Origin: Humulus lupulus
Taxonomy: Eukaryota > Streptophyta > Magnoliopsida > Rosales > Cannabaceae
Direction: 5' to 3'
Assembly (NCBI RefSeq): GCF_963169125.1
Contig: NC_084802.1
Location: forward strand, 31,154,107-31,218,106
Length of the DNA stretch: 64,000 nucleotides
The notes under the pieces were generated by a model. The model did not search any database. It saw nothing but the letters and a program-made list of their open reading frames with translations, and was not told the DNA's origin. The first letter of the stretch is position 1. Every line of letters starts with the position of its first letter. Shown here piece by piece: positions 54,406 to 64,000 of the stretch. Made by a program: the position numbers and the translations under genes.

Positions 54406-57400
54406 TGTAATATCCATTTTTAGGTTTCATGGGTATATTGGTAATTTTGTCATGTGAGGGCATGTAACGCTCTGGATAACCAAGACCGTTACACTGTGTA
54501 TTTGAAATAGTGCGAGACTTGCTAATCAAGTCATTTGAATAGAAATGTGATCCTAAAGTCATAATCAGGTTAGGGTTAAAAGATTTTGATCATAAACAGT
54601 TAGTTTTCATTCAAATAGATGTTTGGTACATGGGATCCCAAAAACAGGGTTTAAAAGACAATGTACAAACTCTAAAAAATTATATACAATCAGAGGCCAC
54701 TCTAATGGAAAAATACACATTTTAGATTTCTGTCCTTGTACAATTCCTCAGCCGTGGTGGACGAGCAGCTGACAATGTACATCTCGCCCCCAGAGCTCTC
54801 CAACTCATGGTTGATCCATCTTACCCTTGTCTTCACCTGCACCATGTATCACCCATGAGTCGAGGCCCAGCAAGAAAACCATAACATAATCAATGATGAT
54901 AATCACATAACTCACAAGACAGTTAACCAGATATTCAACAAGCCATAGCATCAAGCTAACAACAATAAACATCTATATTCAACAGTTTATTTCAATCAAT
55001 AAACAATACTCAGGGTCGACACCCTTAGGCCGCACCCTCTGTTTAACCCACTGACTCCTGCTCTCTTAGGTTAAGTCCAGTGTTTATCTAGCTGACCCCA
55101 GTTCACAGTGGCCGATTCGCATCCTATGCGCAAATTATCAGCCCCGGCACTCTTAGGTTGTTCATTTCATGCTCACATGGCATTATCACAATTATAAAGC
55201 ATATGTATTCAAATACAGGAAATCTCAGTCCCAACATAGCCACACAAGGGTGCACTTTTCTTACCTTTAATTCCAAACAGGGATAATGGAATGGTCCCGA
55301 GCATGATCCTCAGTCTCGAGCCTTGGCGACAAACCTAGTCACAGTGTCCAATGGGTAATTGTTAACTTCCAATCCAAATAAATACTTAGGAGATAAAAAC
55401 TAGCCTCCGGGACCTCAATTCCTACTAAACCGAGTAGTAGAAATTGTCCCGAGCGCCTAGGTTCGAACCCCCGAGCTTTACCAATTCTAGAAACAATTCT
55501 AAGGCTAAAATCCCTAGGCGGGTCGCGACTTGGCTTAGTGAGTCGCGACTTGCCCCATGTCAGAGAGCAAGGACCCAAGCCAAAGGGGAGGCGGGCCGCG
55601 ACTTGGCTTAGTAGGTCGCAGTACGCCCCTAAGTCAGAGGCCAACCCAAGCCCTTCTGGGCACACGCGCCACGGCGCCCTAAAGCTGGGTCGCGGTGTGC
55701 CCTCTTTGAGCCCAGAAATTCTGGGGTTTTTACATGCTTCTCCCGGCCAATTTTACCACAACCTCATCCTAATCAGACCTCCAAACCACAACCAAACCTA
55801 AATACGAACTAGGACCTTTAATCAAATACTTAAACATAAAATCACCACAAAACTGACTGAAGTTTCCATCCCAAATCAGTGGCAATTCATCACTCAATTT
55901 ACACCCAAGAACCCAGAATTAAGCATGTTCTAAGCTTCAAGACTACTCAGCTCAATTCCACCCTATTGAACTAAATTCTTCAAAAAATTAAAAGACTAGA
56001 GCTTACCTCAACAATGGTTGAATCCTCCCTAGTTCTAGCTTAATTCCTAGCTTGAATCACCTCCATTTTTTCTTCAAAGAATCCAGCTTCAAGCCTAAGC
56101 TTTGCCCCCCTTTTTTTCCTTCCATAGCTTCAATGTACAAGAGAGAGTGAGAGAGAAAACAAAATCGTGAGAGAGAGATGAGAGGGTTTGAGATGTTCTA
56201 CTTTCCTCTGCCTTAATTCTAAGTGATTTCCGAGCATATCCTTTGATAATTCAAAAGACTAGTTTTACCTTCTAGGTTTACTAATCCTCATGTTGTTCCT
56301 AGGGGTAAAATGGTCATTCTCCCCTAGTTCCTGCTAATTCCTCAAATGTTCCTACTATCTACCAATTAATTCCATCATCCAATTAATTACCAATTATTTA
56401 CTCAGTATCTAATAATTCCCAAGATATTCTCTAAATTCCCCAAATATACCCCTAGACCCCTCCCGAGACGGGTATTAAACCCCGCTATGACTATTTCGCC
56501 AATCCGCTCACTAGGACCATCTCGAGCCATATGCTGCAAATATATCCACATAATAATGTAGTCTCAACAATTTATTACATATAATCGCATTTATGCCCTC
56601 AACGGGCCAAAATTACAAATATGCCCTTATAAGCTATAAAGAGCCCACATGCATATTTAATACTCACAAACATGCATGTCACATAGTCATATAATCATAT
56701 TAATCATGCATGCCACATACTCATGCATAAAATCATTAAAACACACATATACCAATTATGCCCTCCCAGCACGTTAATCAAGGCCCTTAAGCCTTATTAG
56801 TGATTTTGGGTCGTTACAGGGCAATTTGGTAATTTAATACTCTTGAAAGGTATTTTTGTAATTTTGTGAAATTATGTATTATGTGATTATATGAATATGT
56901 ATATGTGATATTATATCAGTGTAAGATATTTTAAGGGTCAGGGTATTATGGTAAATTGTATGTTCTTATGTGTTTAATTATACGAACTATGATATGCATG
57001 ATTTATGGTGTATGTTTATTTTATGTTTTCCATCAGGCAATCCACACACATTAGTTTCTTCAAGTATTAGGGGCCTAAGTGCGATAGAAATTGAATTATG
57101 GGGGTCAAAGTAGATTTATGGATTTTGTGATAGAAAGTGTAATTATGAGAAGTTAAAACTATTAGCTTTTTATGGAAACTGCAATAAAGGGCTTAATAAT
57201 TATTAAGGAAAATTTAGAGGTTGGGGATAGTAGTGTCATTAAATAATTAATTAATAAAAGAATAGGTTTAGATGTCGTACAATTCTTTCAGACTTCTGGT
57301 TTTGTGATATATGAAAGGGGAAAATAGACCAAGAACAATCTCTCGTTCTTGATCTGAGTTTTGAAGCCTAAGGTGCTGGAGGAGATCATTAGTATGGATT

Positions 57401-58144
57401 TTTTAAGGGCTAGGAGATCTCATAAGGAGCAAGGATTTAAGCTTTGTGACTCGAATTTTGTTTGTAAGTGTTCAAACTTTACTGTTTAAGTATTTTGTCA
57501 AATCTAGGTTTTTAAAGTATTGAGACTGTTTTTATTGTTTCTAGGATTATGAATGTTTACTATAGGTTTAGGATTTTTAATATCTAGATTCCAAGGGTTA
57601 GAAACATGTTAGGATAGTTGTTTTGGTGCAAAGTTTTGAGTTCCTTATTGTTTTGGGATGTTTGGGGTCAAAATAGTTGAGAAATCGCAAAAATTTATGG
57701 GTTTTTCGCAGTGGTGCTGCGGCTCAAGTGGATGAGCATCGCGGCGTAAATGCATCTCATTTAGGCTCTGAAATGATCTCTGACTTTGGTAACACTGCGG
57801 CCCTTTTGGGAGGGCGTCGCGGCTCAAATACACTTTTTTTGTTATAATTTTTCGAGTTTCGTATTTTGACCATAACTTTTGACCCCGATGTCGGATTTAG
57901 ACATTCTTTATATAGTTGGAAATCTTGTGAAAAGTTCTATAGTACTAGAACCTAAGCCAAGTTCAGATATTATTATTTTGGAGTCAGAATTATGAATTAA
58001 GCTTGGTATTAATCAATTTTGATTGGTTTTGTTTAGGTTTGCCTAGAGACGTTTGAACAAAATCATGCTTGGGTTGTTTTATCAACTAACTTGTTGGAAC
58101 TCAGGTAAGAAGAGTGGATACCTGCATGCAGGGTGTACGCTTGA
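54406..58144 (+). repeat. L2-type LTR, interrupted by a solo LTR and cut by Chromo-1
   Basis: It starts TGTAATATCCATTTT at 54406, runs to 54462, resumes at 56824 and continues to 58144, where Chromo-1 begins. About 1.4 kb is visible. It contains two ~82-bp copies of a GC-rich unit (CTGCGGCTC...CATCGCGGCG) at about 57714-57750 and 57796-57830 in otherwise AT-rich DNA. No gene is seen. Confidence 0.6.
54463..56818 (-). repeat. Solo LTR, TSD GGGCA, 2356 bp
   Basis: TGTAACGCTC...GGGTCGTTACA, flanked by GGGCA on both sides (54458-54462, 56819-56823). It probably lies on the minus strand, as its motif order matches the L1 copies (a cacccatgag...cccagcaag-type block near 54850 follows the + left end). 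It has a GC-rich duplicated word, CGCGACTTGGCTTAG, at 55524 and 55597. No internal coding region. Confidence 0.87.
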
Positions 58145-58758
58145 TGTGGCGTGCTGCCCCTTTGGCACACCCACATGGGGCCATTTTGTAAGTGAGCATG
58201 CCTAGGTGCTTGATCATTAGTCAAGTCTTGCACCAAGCAACCTCATGGGATAGGGTAGTGGCAGTTTTGTAATTATGCATATGTCTCCCAGACAAAAATC
58301 ATATATGTTACTGGGAAGACCTTGTATCCCTAGAAGGCTCCTTAGGGGGAGGTGACCTGGTGACTTAGGGAAGCACCATGGCCATCAGCAGATAGGGGCC
58401 AAAGCTGTGTACTCCTTTGCCCTATTAAGGCTATATATAATAAAACGATTTTTATCCATACTTGCCCCTGTGTGCTCCCTTGTTGCTTATGTGTTACTTG
58501 TTTATTATCTTCGTTGGGCCACTGCGTGCCACTTGCCTTGTTGTATGCTTTGTGTTGTGTGGACGTTCCCAGAAATGACTTGCTTTGTGCTTGGTCACAC
58601 TTTGTTATTGCATGTTGCATGTACGCGATGTGTATGTGGCTAACCACTGAGTTTGTTTGCCTGTAGGTGTGTGTTGTAGGCTGACTTGCTAGCTTGATGT
58701 GTCTGCAAGTGCCGCACGTTCCGTCAACTTAGAGTACCCAGATAGACGGCCCGTGACG
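58145..58758 (+). repeat. Chromo-1 5' LTR
   Basis: Colinear with 63456-64000 with a net 1-nt indel. TATATATAATAAAA at 58432 combines a TATA-like and an AATAAA-like signal. The 3' limit is set by the primer site at 58760. Confidence 0.88.
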
Positions 58759-58759
58759 G

Positions 58760-58776
58760 TTGGTATTAGAGACAGG
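58760..58776 (+). promoter_or_regulatory. Chromo-1 primer-binding site (initiator-Met type, decayed)
   Basis: TGGTATTAGAGACAGGT differs by two changes from the common plant site TGGTATCAGAGC, which pairs with initiator tRNA-Met. Confidence 0.75.
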
Positions 58777-58804
58777 TTAGAAAGAGCTTGGAAAAAACAC
58801 ACTA

Positions 58805-59840
58805 ATGGTGAGCAACACTCAGAGGATCGAAGCACTTGAGAAGCATGTGGGGGAATTAGATGGCCTGGACGAAAGGGTCAGGGATCTTTCCTCTACAAGT
58901 CATAACTCTGGATCGTCAAATGCAAACAATCGCATAGCTGCGCTAAAGAAGGAAAATGATGTTCTTCTATCCAGAATAATCATGTTGGAGCAAAGAAACA
59001 CTCCAACAAGTACTTTTGTTTCCCCTCAGTGGGAAGAGCCCATTGCGGCAGTGGAGCACATACTGAAGGAACAACAAGTTTCCATAAATGACATTATGGA
59101 AGACTGCAGGGAGGCAGTTGGCGTGCTCAAAGAAGAAATGGCTGAGCTAACTGACAAGGTAAACCTAACCATGCGAGCGGTTAGGAATGCCCCTGCAACA
59201 GGGCCAATAGGTATGGAATATGGCCGAGTTAAAGAGCCTGAGTCGAGGCCCTATAACGGGGCCAGAGACGCAAAGGACTTGGAAAATTTCCTCTTCGACA
59301 TGGAACACTATTTTAGAGTCGTGCGGGCCAATTCGGAAGAAGGAAAAGCCGCCATGGCTACCATGTACTTATCTGGGAATGCCAAGGTGTGGTGGAGGAC
59401 AAAGTATGATGACATAGAGAATGGTAGGAGCACCATCACATCTTGGGTAGACCTGAAGAGAGAATTAAAGACGCAATTTCTGCCAGAAAATGTCACCTAC
59501 ATGGCTCGACACCAGTTGAGAGAGCTTAAACAAGTCAGGATAGTCCAAGAATATGTGAAGAAGTTTTCGGGACTAATGCTCGACATAAAGGACATGTCCG
59601 AAGTAGACAGGCTCTCCTACTTCCTAGAGGGATTGAAACCGTGGGCCAAGCAAGAACTTCAAAGACAGCATGTGTCTGACCTAGCCACCGCTCAAGCTAC
59701 TGCTGAATGCTTAACAGACTACACTCTAGAGAGCAGCCTGCCAAAAAGGGCTACCCCTCCAACCAGCTCAAGTAGCGCTGGAGTAAGAAGTCTGGGAAGT
59801 CATGGTAGGGCAAGAGTGGGGGATAGAAGAGGATAGCAGA
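58805..59840 (+). pseudogene. Chromo-1 gag
   Basis: The ATG at 58805 opens a 343-residue frame. An N-terminal coiled coil (residues about 5-70) and a second helical stretch come first. A retrotransposon gag domain covers residues about 160-300, with YLSGNAKVWWRTKY, SWVDLKRELKTQFLP and YFLEGLKPWAKQEL. The frame ends at TAG 59834, but the zinc knuckle CWLCKGPHKLAVC lies downstream in another frame (59893-59931). A 1-nt indel near 59830 has therefore split the original protein. Gag itself has no stop before that. Confidence 0.88.
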
Positions 59841-59844
59841 GTCC

Positions 59845-62800
59845 AGTTCTTCCAGCGGTACAGATGCTGCTGCAGGGAGGAAGCCGCTAGCTTGTTGGCT
59901 CTGCAAAGGCCCACATAAGTTGGCAGTTTGCCCTTACAGGGCCAAGTTGAATGCTCTCATTGGCCAAGAAGAATAGGTCGAAGGAGAAGAGGAGGATGAA
60001 GAGTACGCACACATGGGCGTTGTCCGCCTGTTGAATGCTCTCAAGAAACATGGCGAAAACAGGAAGAAGGCCCTGGGGAAGGGTCTAATGTTCGTGGATG
60101 CCACCATCAACGGCAAGCCCGCCAAAAGCGTGATGATCGACATTAGTGCCACCCATAACTTCATCTCAGATTTCCAAGCAAAATGACTGGGACTAAAACT
60201 AGAGAAGGATGCAAGTCGTATGAAAGCGGTCAACTCCAAGGCCTTGGCCACAACTGGCGTGGCTAAAGGCGTAAAAGTTAAAATCGACGTGTGGGAGGGA
60301 CATACTAACTTAGTGGTGGTCCATATGGACGACTTCGATGTAGTTTTGGGGATGGACTTTCTAACCGAGAAAGGTGCCATCCCAATTCCTGCCACTGGGA
60401 GTTTGCTCATAATGGGAGAGACTCCTTCAATGGTGCCCGCAAAGGTGAAACCAACCCCTGGTGTGAAGCTTCTATCAGCTTTACAGTTCAAGAAGGGTGT
60501 GAAGAAGCAGGAGCCCACTTATGTAGCAGTACCCACCGTGTTCGAAGAACCAGTGGAAGAGATTGTTCCACTAGAAATTACGAGGGTCTTGAAGATGTAT
60601 GGGGATATGATGCCAGATAAACTCCCCAAAGCCTTACCACCAAAGAGGGTGATTGATCACCAGATAAAGCGGGTGCCGGGGGTGAAACCTCCAACAAAAG
60701 CGCCTTACAAAATGGCACCCTCTGAGCTAGAAGAGTTGAGGAAACAACTAAAATAGTTATTGGAGGCAGGCTTCATCAGACCGTCGAAGGCACCATTTGG
60801 CGCACTTGTGCTATTCCAGAAGAAGCACGATGGGAGCTTGAGACTGTGCATTGATTATAGGGTTCTCAACAAGGTGACAGTTCGCAACACCTGCCCTATC
60901 CCTCTGATCGCTAATTTGTTCGACCAGCTAAGTGGAGCCAAATACTTCACAAAGTTGGACTTGAGATCGGGCTATTATCAGGTGAGGATTGTAGATGGGG
61001 ATGAACCAAAGACAACGTGCATTACTCGATATGGAGCATTTGAGTTTTGAGTAATGCCATTTGGGTTGAAAAATGCACCTGCCACTTTCTGCACACTGAT
61101 GAACCAAGTATTCCACGAGTATCTAGATAAGTTCGTGGTGGTGTACTTGGATGATATCGTGGTTTATAGCGCCACAATTGAAGAGCATCAAGAACACTTG
61201 GCTCAAGTGTTTTAGAAGTTGAGAGAGAACCAGCTATATGTGAAGCGTGAGAAATGCTCATTTACACAGGAGAGCATCAAGTTCCTAGGCCACATTGTGG
61301 AACATGGCCGAATTCGTATGGATCTGGAGAAGGTGAGGGCAATCCAAGAATGGAAAGCCCCCACAAACGTGAAAGAACTCCACTCTTTCTTGGGCCTAGC
61401 CAACTACTATAGACAATTTGTGGACGACTACTCAAGAAGAGCAACACCCTTGACCGAGCTGCTGAAAAAGGGTGTGACTTGGGCGTGGACTGACAAGTGT
61501 GCTGAAGCGTTCAGGAGTTTGAAGGAAGCCATGATGAAGGATCCTGTCCTTGCCTTGCCAGATGTTAGCAAGCCCTTCGAAGTATAAACAGATGCCTTAG
61601 ATTATGCTTTGCGAGGGGTACTAGTACAAGAAGACCACTTGGTAGCATATGAGAGTCGCAAGCTGTGTGAAGCTGAGAGGCGGTATACTGCCCAGGAGAA
61701 GGAACTCCTCGCAGTTATCCATTGCTTGCAAGTGTGGAGACATTACTTGCTAGGGTCGAAGTTTGTGGTGAAGACGGATAATGCAGCAGTTAGTCATTTC
61801 CTTACTCAGTCGAAACTGACCCCTAAGTAGGCTCGATGGCAGGAGTTCGTGGTGGAATTCGACTTCCATTTTGAGCACAGGGCAGGACGCTTGAACTAGG
61901 CAGCTGACACCTTGAGTTGCAAAGCAGAATTAGAGACTCTAAAGATCTTGGCTAGTTTGTCGGCTAGCGTGGTGAACACTCCACTCAAGGAGCGCATCAG
62001 AGAAAACCTGGAGAAAGACCCGGTTGCCATAACCATCCTGAAGCTCATAAAAGAAGGCAAGACTCGTTTGTTCTGGGTGGAGAATGATCTTCTGTGGGCC
62101 AAAGGTGGTCGCTTGTATGTTCTGAAAGCTGAAGATTTGTGGAAGACATTACTAAGCGAGTGTCATGACACCGTGTAGGTAGGTCATCCAGGGTGGCAGA
62201 GAACACATGCCCTTTTGAAGCAGGGATACTACTGGCCATAAGTGCGAGATGATGTTGTAGAGTACACCAAGACATGTCTCGTCTGTTAGCAAGAAAAGGT
62301 TGATAGGAATAAGACACCTGGGTTGTTTGAGCCATTGCGAGTCCCAAGCCGACCATGGGAGAGTGTGTCGCTTGACTTTATCACCAGTCTACCGAAGACA
62401 GGGGATTTAAGTGCGATCTTGGTGGTCGTGGACAGATTCTCGAAGTATGCAACATTCATCCTGGTGTCAAAGTATTGTTCGGCAGAGGAGACAGTCCGAC
62501 AATTCTTCAAGCATTTTGTCAAATATTGGGGAGTTCCCCAAAACATTGTTAGTGACCAAGATGGAAGATTCACTGGGACCTTTTGGTCCGAACTATTCAG
62601 TCTCTTGGTGACACAACTAAACATATCCTCGAGCTACCATCCACAGACAAATGGGCGGATAGAAAGAATCAACAGGATGTTGGAGGAGTACTTGCACCAC
62701 TTTGTCAATGCCAATCAGAAGAATTGGCCGCAACTACTCAATGTAGCTTAATTTTGCTTCAACTCTCAAAAGAGTTCTTCATTGAATAAGAGCCCTTTTG

Positions 62801-63444
62801 AAGTTGTTAATGGACAGTAGCCACTGTTGCCCCACACAGTTGACGAATACCGCGGTCGGAACCCACGAGCCTTTCACTTCACAAAAGACTGGAAGAAAAC
62901 GATAGAGATTGCCCGAGCTTATTTAGAAAAAGCATCAAGAAGAATGAAGAAGTGGGCAGATCAGAAGCACAGACCACTAGAGTTCAAAGTAGGTGGCTTA
63001 GTGTTAATCAAGCTGAGGCCCGAACAGTTGAGATTCCGAGGAGACAAAGACATCAGACTCGTTCGCAAGTACGAGGGTCCAGTCTCAATCATCTCAAAAG
63101 TTGGCCTAACTTCCTACAAAGTCGACCTACCAGCATGGATGAAGATACACTCAGTCCTTCACGTCAGCAACTTGAAGCCGTATCATGAAGATCCAACAAA
63201 TCTAGAGTGTAACCAGTCAACCAGAGGAGGAGTCATCATTCAGCCAAGGAGCAAGCGTCAACCTGAAGAAATCCTGGCGGAAAGGACGGTCACCACTGAC
63301 CGTAAAAAGCATAAAGAGTATATGGTAAAATGGAAGGGGCTCATAGATTACGAGATCAGCTGGGAGAGGGTGGAAGACTTGAAGAAGCTCATGCAGAAGA
63401 TTGAAGATCTACAAGCTACTTCGTCGAGGACGCCGAAGAATTGA
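59845..63444 (+). pseudogene. Chromo-1 zinc knuckle, protease and pol with chromodomain: one frame, many stops
   Basis: All domains lie in one frame. Zinc knuckle 59893; protease near 60136, where DTG has become Asp-Ile-Ser before ATHNF; RT with [10 protein letters not shown] and YLDD at 61144; RNase H about 61540-61900; integrase HHCC about 62150-62290; catalytic D in SLDFITSLP, D in VSDQDGRF and E in NGRIERINRM; a GPF/Y-like region about 63080; chromodomain about 63255-63410 (EYMVKWKGL...SWERVEDL). In-frame stops: 59974, 60184, 60754, 61048, 61213, 61585, 61828, 61897, 62176, 62239, 62287, 62749, 62818. Most read as Gln (CAG/CAA) to TAG/TAA, the rest as Arg or Trp. The natural end is TGA 63442-63444. 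Inactive. Confidence 0.9.
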
Positions 63445-63455
63445 GTGGGGGAGAG
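63443..63455 (+). promoter_or_regulatory. Chromo-1 polypurine tract
   Basis: GAGTGGGGGAGAG directly precedes the 3' LTR TG and overlaps the pol stop codon. Confidence 0.8.
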
Positions 63456-64000
63456 TGTGGCATGTTGCCCCTTTGGCATACCCACATGGGGCCATTTTGT
63501 AAGTGAGCATGCCTTGGTGCTAGATCATTAGTCAAGTCTTGCACTAAGCAACCTCATGGGATAGGGTAGTGGCAGTTTTGTAATTATGCATATGTCTCCC
63601 AGACAAAAATCATATATGTTACTGGGAAGACCTTGTATCCCTAGAAGGCTCCTTAGGGGGAGGTGACCTGGTGGCTTAGGGAAACACCATGGCCATCAGC
63701 AGATAGGGGCCAAAGCTGTGTACTCCCTTGCTCTATCAAGGCTATATATTAATAAAACAATGTTTATCCATACTTGCCCCTGTGTGATCCCTTGTTGCCT
63801 ATGTGTTACTTGTTTATTATCTTTGTTGGGCCACTGCGTGCCACTTGCCTTGTTGTGTGCTTTGTGTTGTGTGGACGTTCTCAAAAATGACTTGCTTTGT
63901 GCTTCCTCACACTTCATTATTGCCCATTGCATGTCCGCGATGTGTATGTGGCTAACCACTGAGTTTGTTTGCCTACAGGTGTGTGTTGTAGGCTGACTTG
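63456..64000 (+). repeat. Chromo-1 3' LTR (partial)
   Basis: TGTGGCATGTTGCC onward, matching 58145-58688. The rest lies outside the window, so the 3' target duplication cannot be checked. Confidence 0.93.

Larger units (their letters stand above)
58145..64000 (+). mobile_element. Chromo-1: chromodomain Ty3/gypsy element (chromovirus), right end cut by window
   Basis: 5' LTR from 58145 (TGTGGCGTG). The 3' LTR starts at 63456 and runs off the window. They differ at roughly 5% of sites by eye. PBS, gag, protease, RT, RNase H, integrase and a C-terminal chromodomain follow in the order of chromoviruses. The left flank is CTTGA. It inserted in the L2-type LTR. Pol is one frame with many stops and no frameshift. 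Confidence 0.93.

Noticed and set aside
55538..55801. A GC-richer 87-residue open frame with a Pro/Arg-rich composition
   Set aside because: It falls in the duplicated GC-rich cassette of a solo LTR and has no domain or conservation that I can see.
58407..58666. Cys/Leu-rich open frames resembling a secreted peptide
   Set aside because: They lie wholly in the Chromo-1 5' LTR and recur in the 3' LTR; they are chance frames in LTR DNA.

Overview
This 64 kb window looks like transposon-dense, AT-rich plant nuclear DNA. I see no intact host gene, no tRNA or rRNA gene, and no bacterial-type feature. The plant assignment rests on Ty3/gypsy elements of the Tat type with a second, archaeal-type RNase H, a chromodomain Ty3/gypsy element, several Ty1/copia elements, a CACTA transposon, spliced fragments of plant genes, and premature stops that mostly sit at CAG, a CHG methylation context. 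A eudicot is likely; the species cannot be read from the sequence. Element names below are local labels.

Layout. 1-11396: Tat-1, a Tat-type gypsy element whose left LTR is cut by the window edge. It is inserted in an L1-family LTR (11397-11746), which sits in the interior of Copia-1 (11747-13169). The 3' LTR of Copia-1 starts at 13170 and ends at 30695, split by a solo L1 LTR (14099-17992, itself holding a solo copia LTR at 15287-17165) and by the complete element Tat-2 (18145-29703). Copia-1 abuts an antisense copia RT fragment (Copia-2, 30696 to about 31265). Next comes the LTR of antisense Copia-3, split by an 11.1 kb CACTA transposon (31877-42971, TSD TAT). That transposon carries fragments of a leucyl-tRNA synthetase gene, a respiratory burst oxidase gene and an SDR dehydrogenase gene, plus another solo L1 LTR (35978-37889). 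Copia-3 coding remains run to about 45890. A reduced third Tat element (Tat-3, about 45900-54405) is split by Copia-4 (47063-53162). An L2-type LTR (54406-58144) contains a solo LTR (54463-56818) and is interrupted by a chromovirus (Chromo-1, 58145 to the end).

How the parts work. In Tat-1 and Tat-2 the sense strand encodes gag-protease, then an in-frame TAG, then RT, two RNase H domains and integrase. A 14-bp hairpin starts 7 nt after the TAG in both elements. Beyond pol, on the opposite strand, each carries a four-exon gene for a PF04195-like plus coiled-coil protein. Its GT-AG introns and phases agree between the two copies, and the spliced lengths are multiples of three. Small conserved hairpins lie between the convergent genes.

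Nearly all coding regions are broken, mainly by C-to-T or G-to-A stops. Chromo-1 keeps one pol frame through 12 such stops with no frameshift. The strongest leads are the TAG-plus-hairpin junction, the spliced antisense gene, the gene-capturing CACTA element, and GC-rich palindromic cassettes shared by unrelated LTR families.
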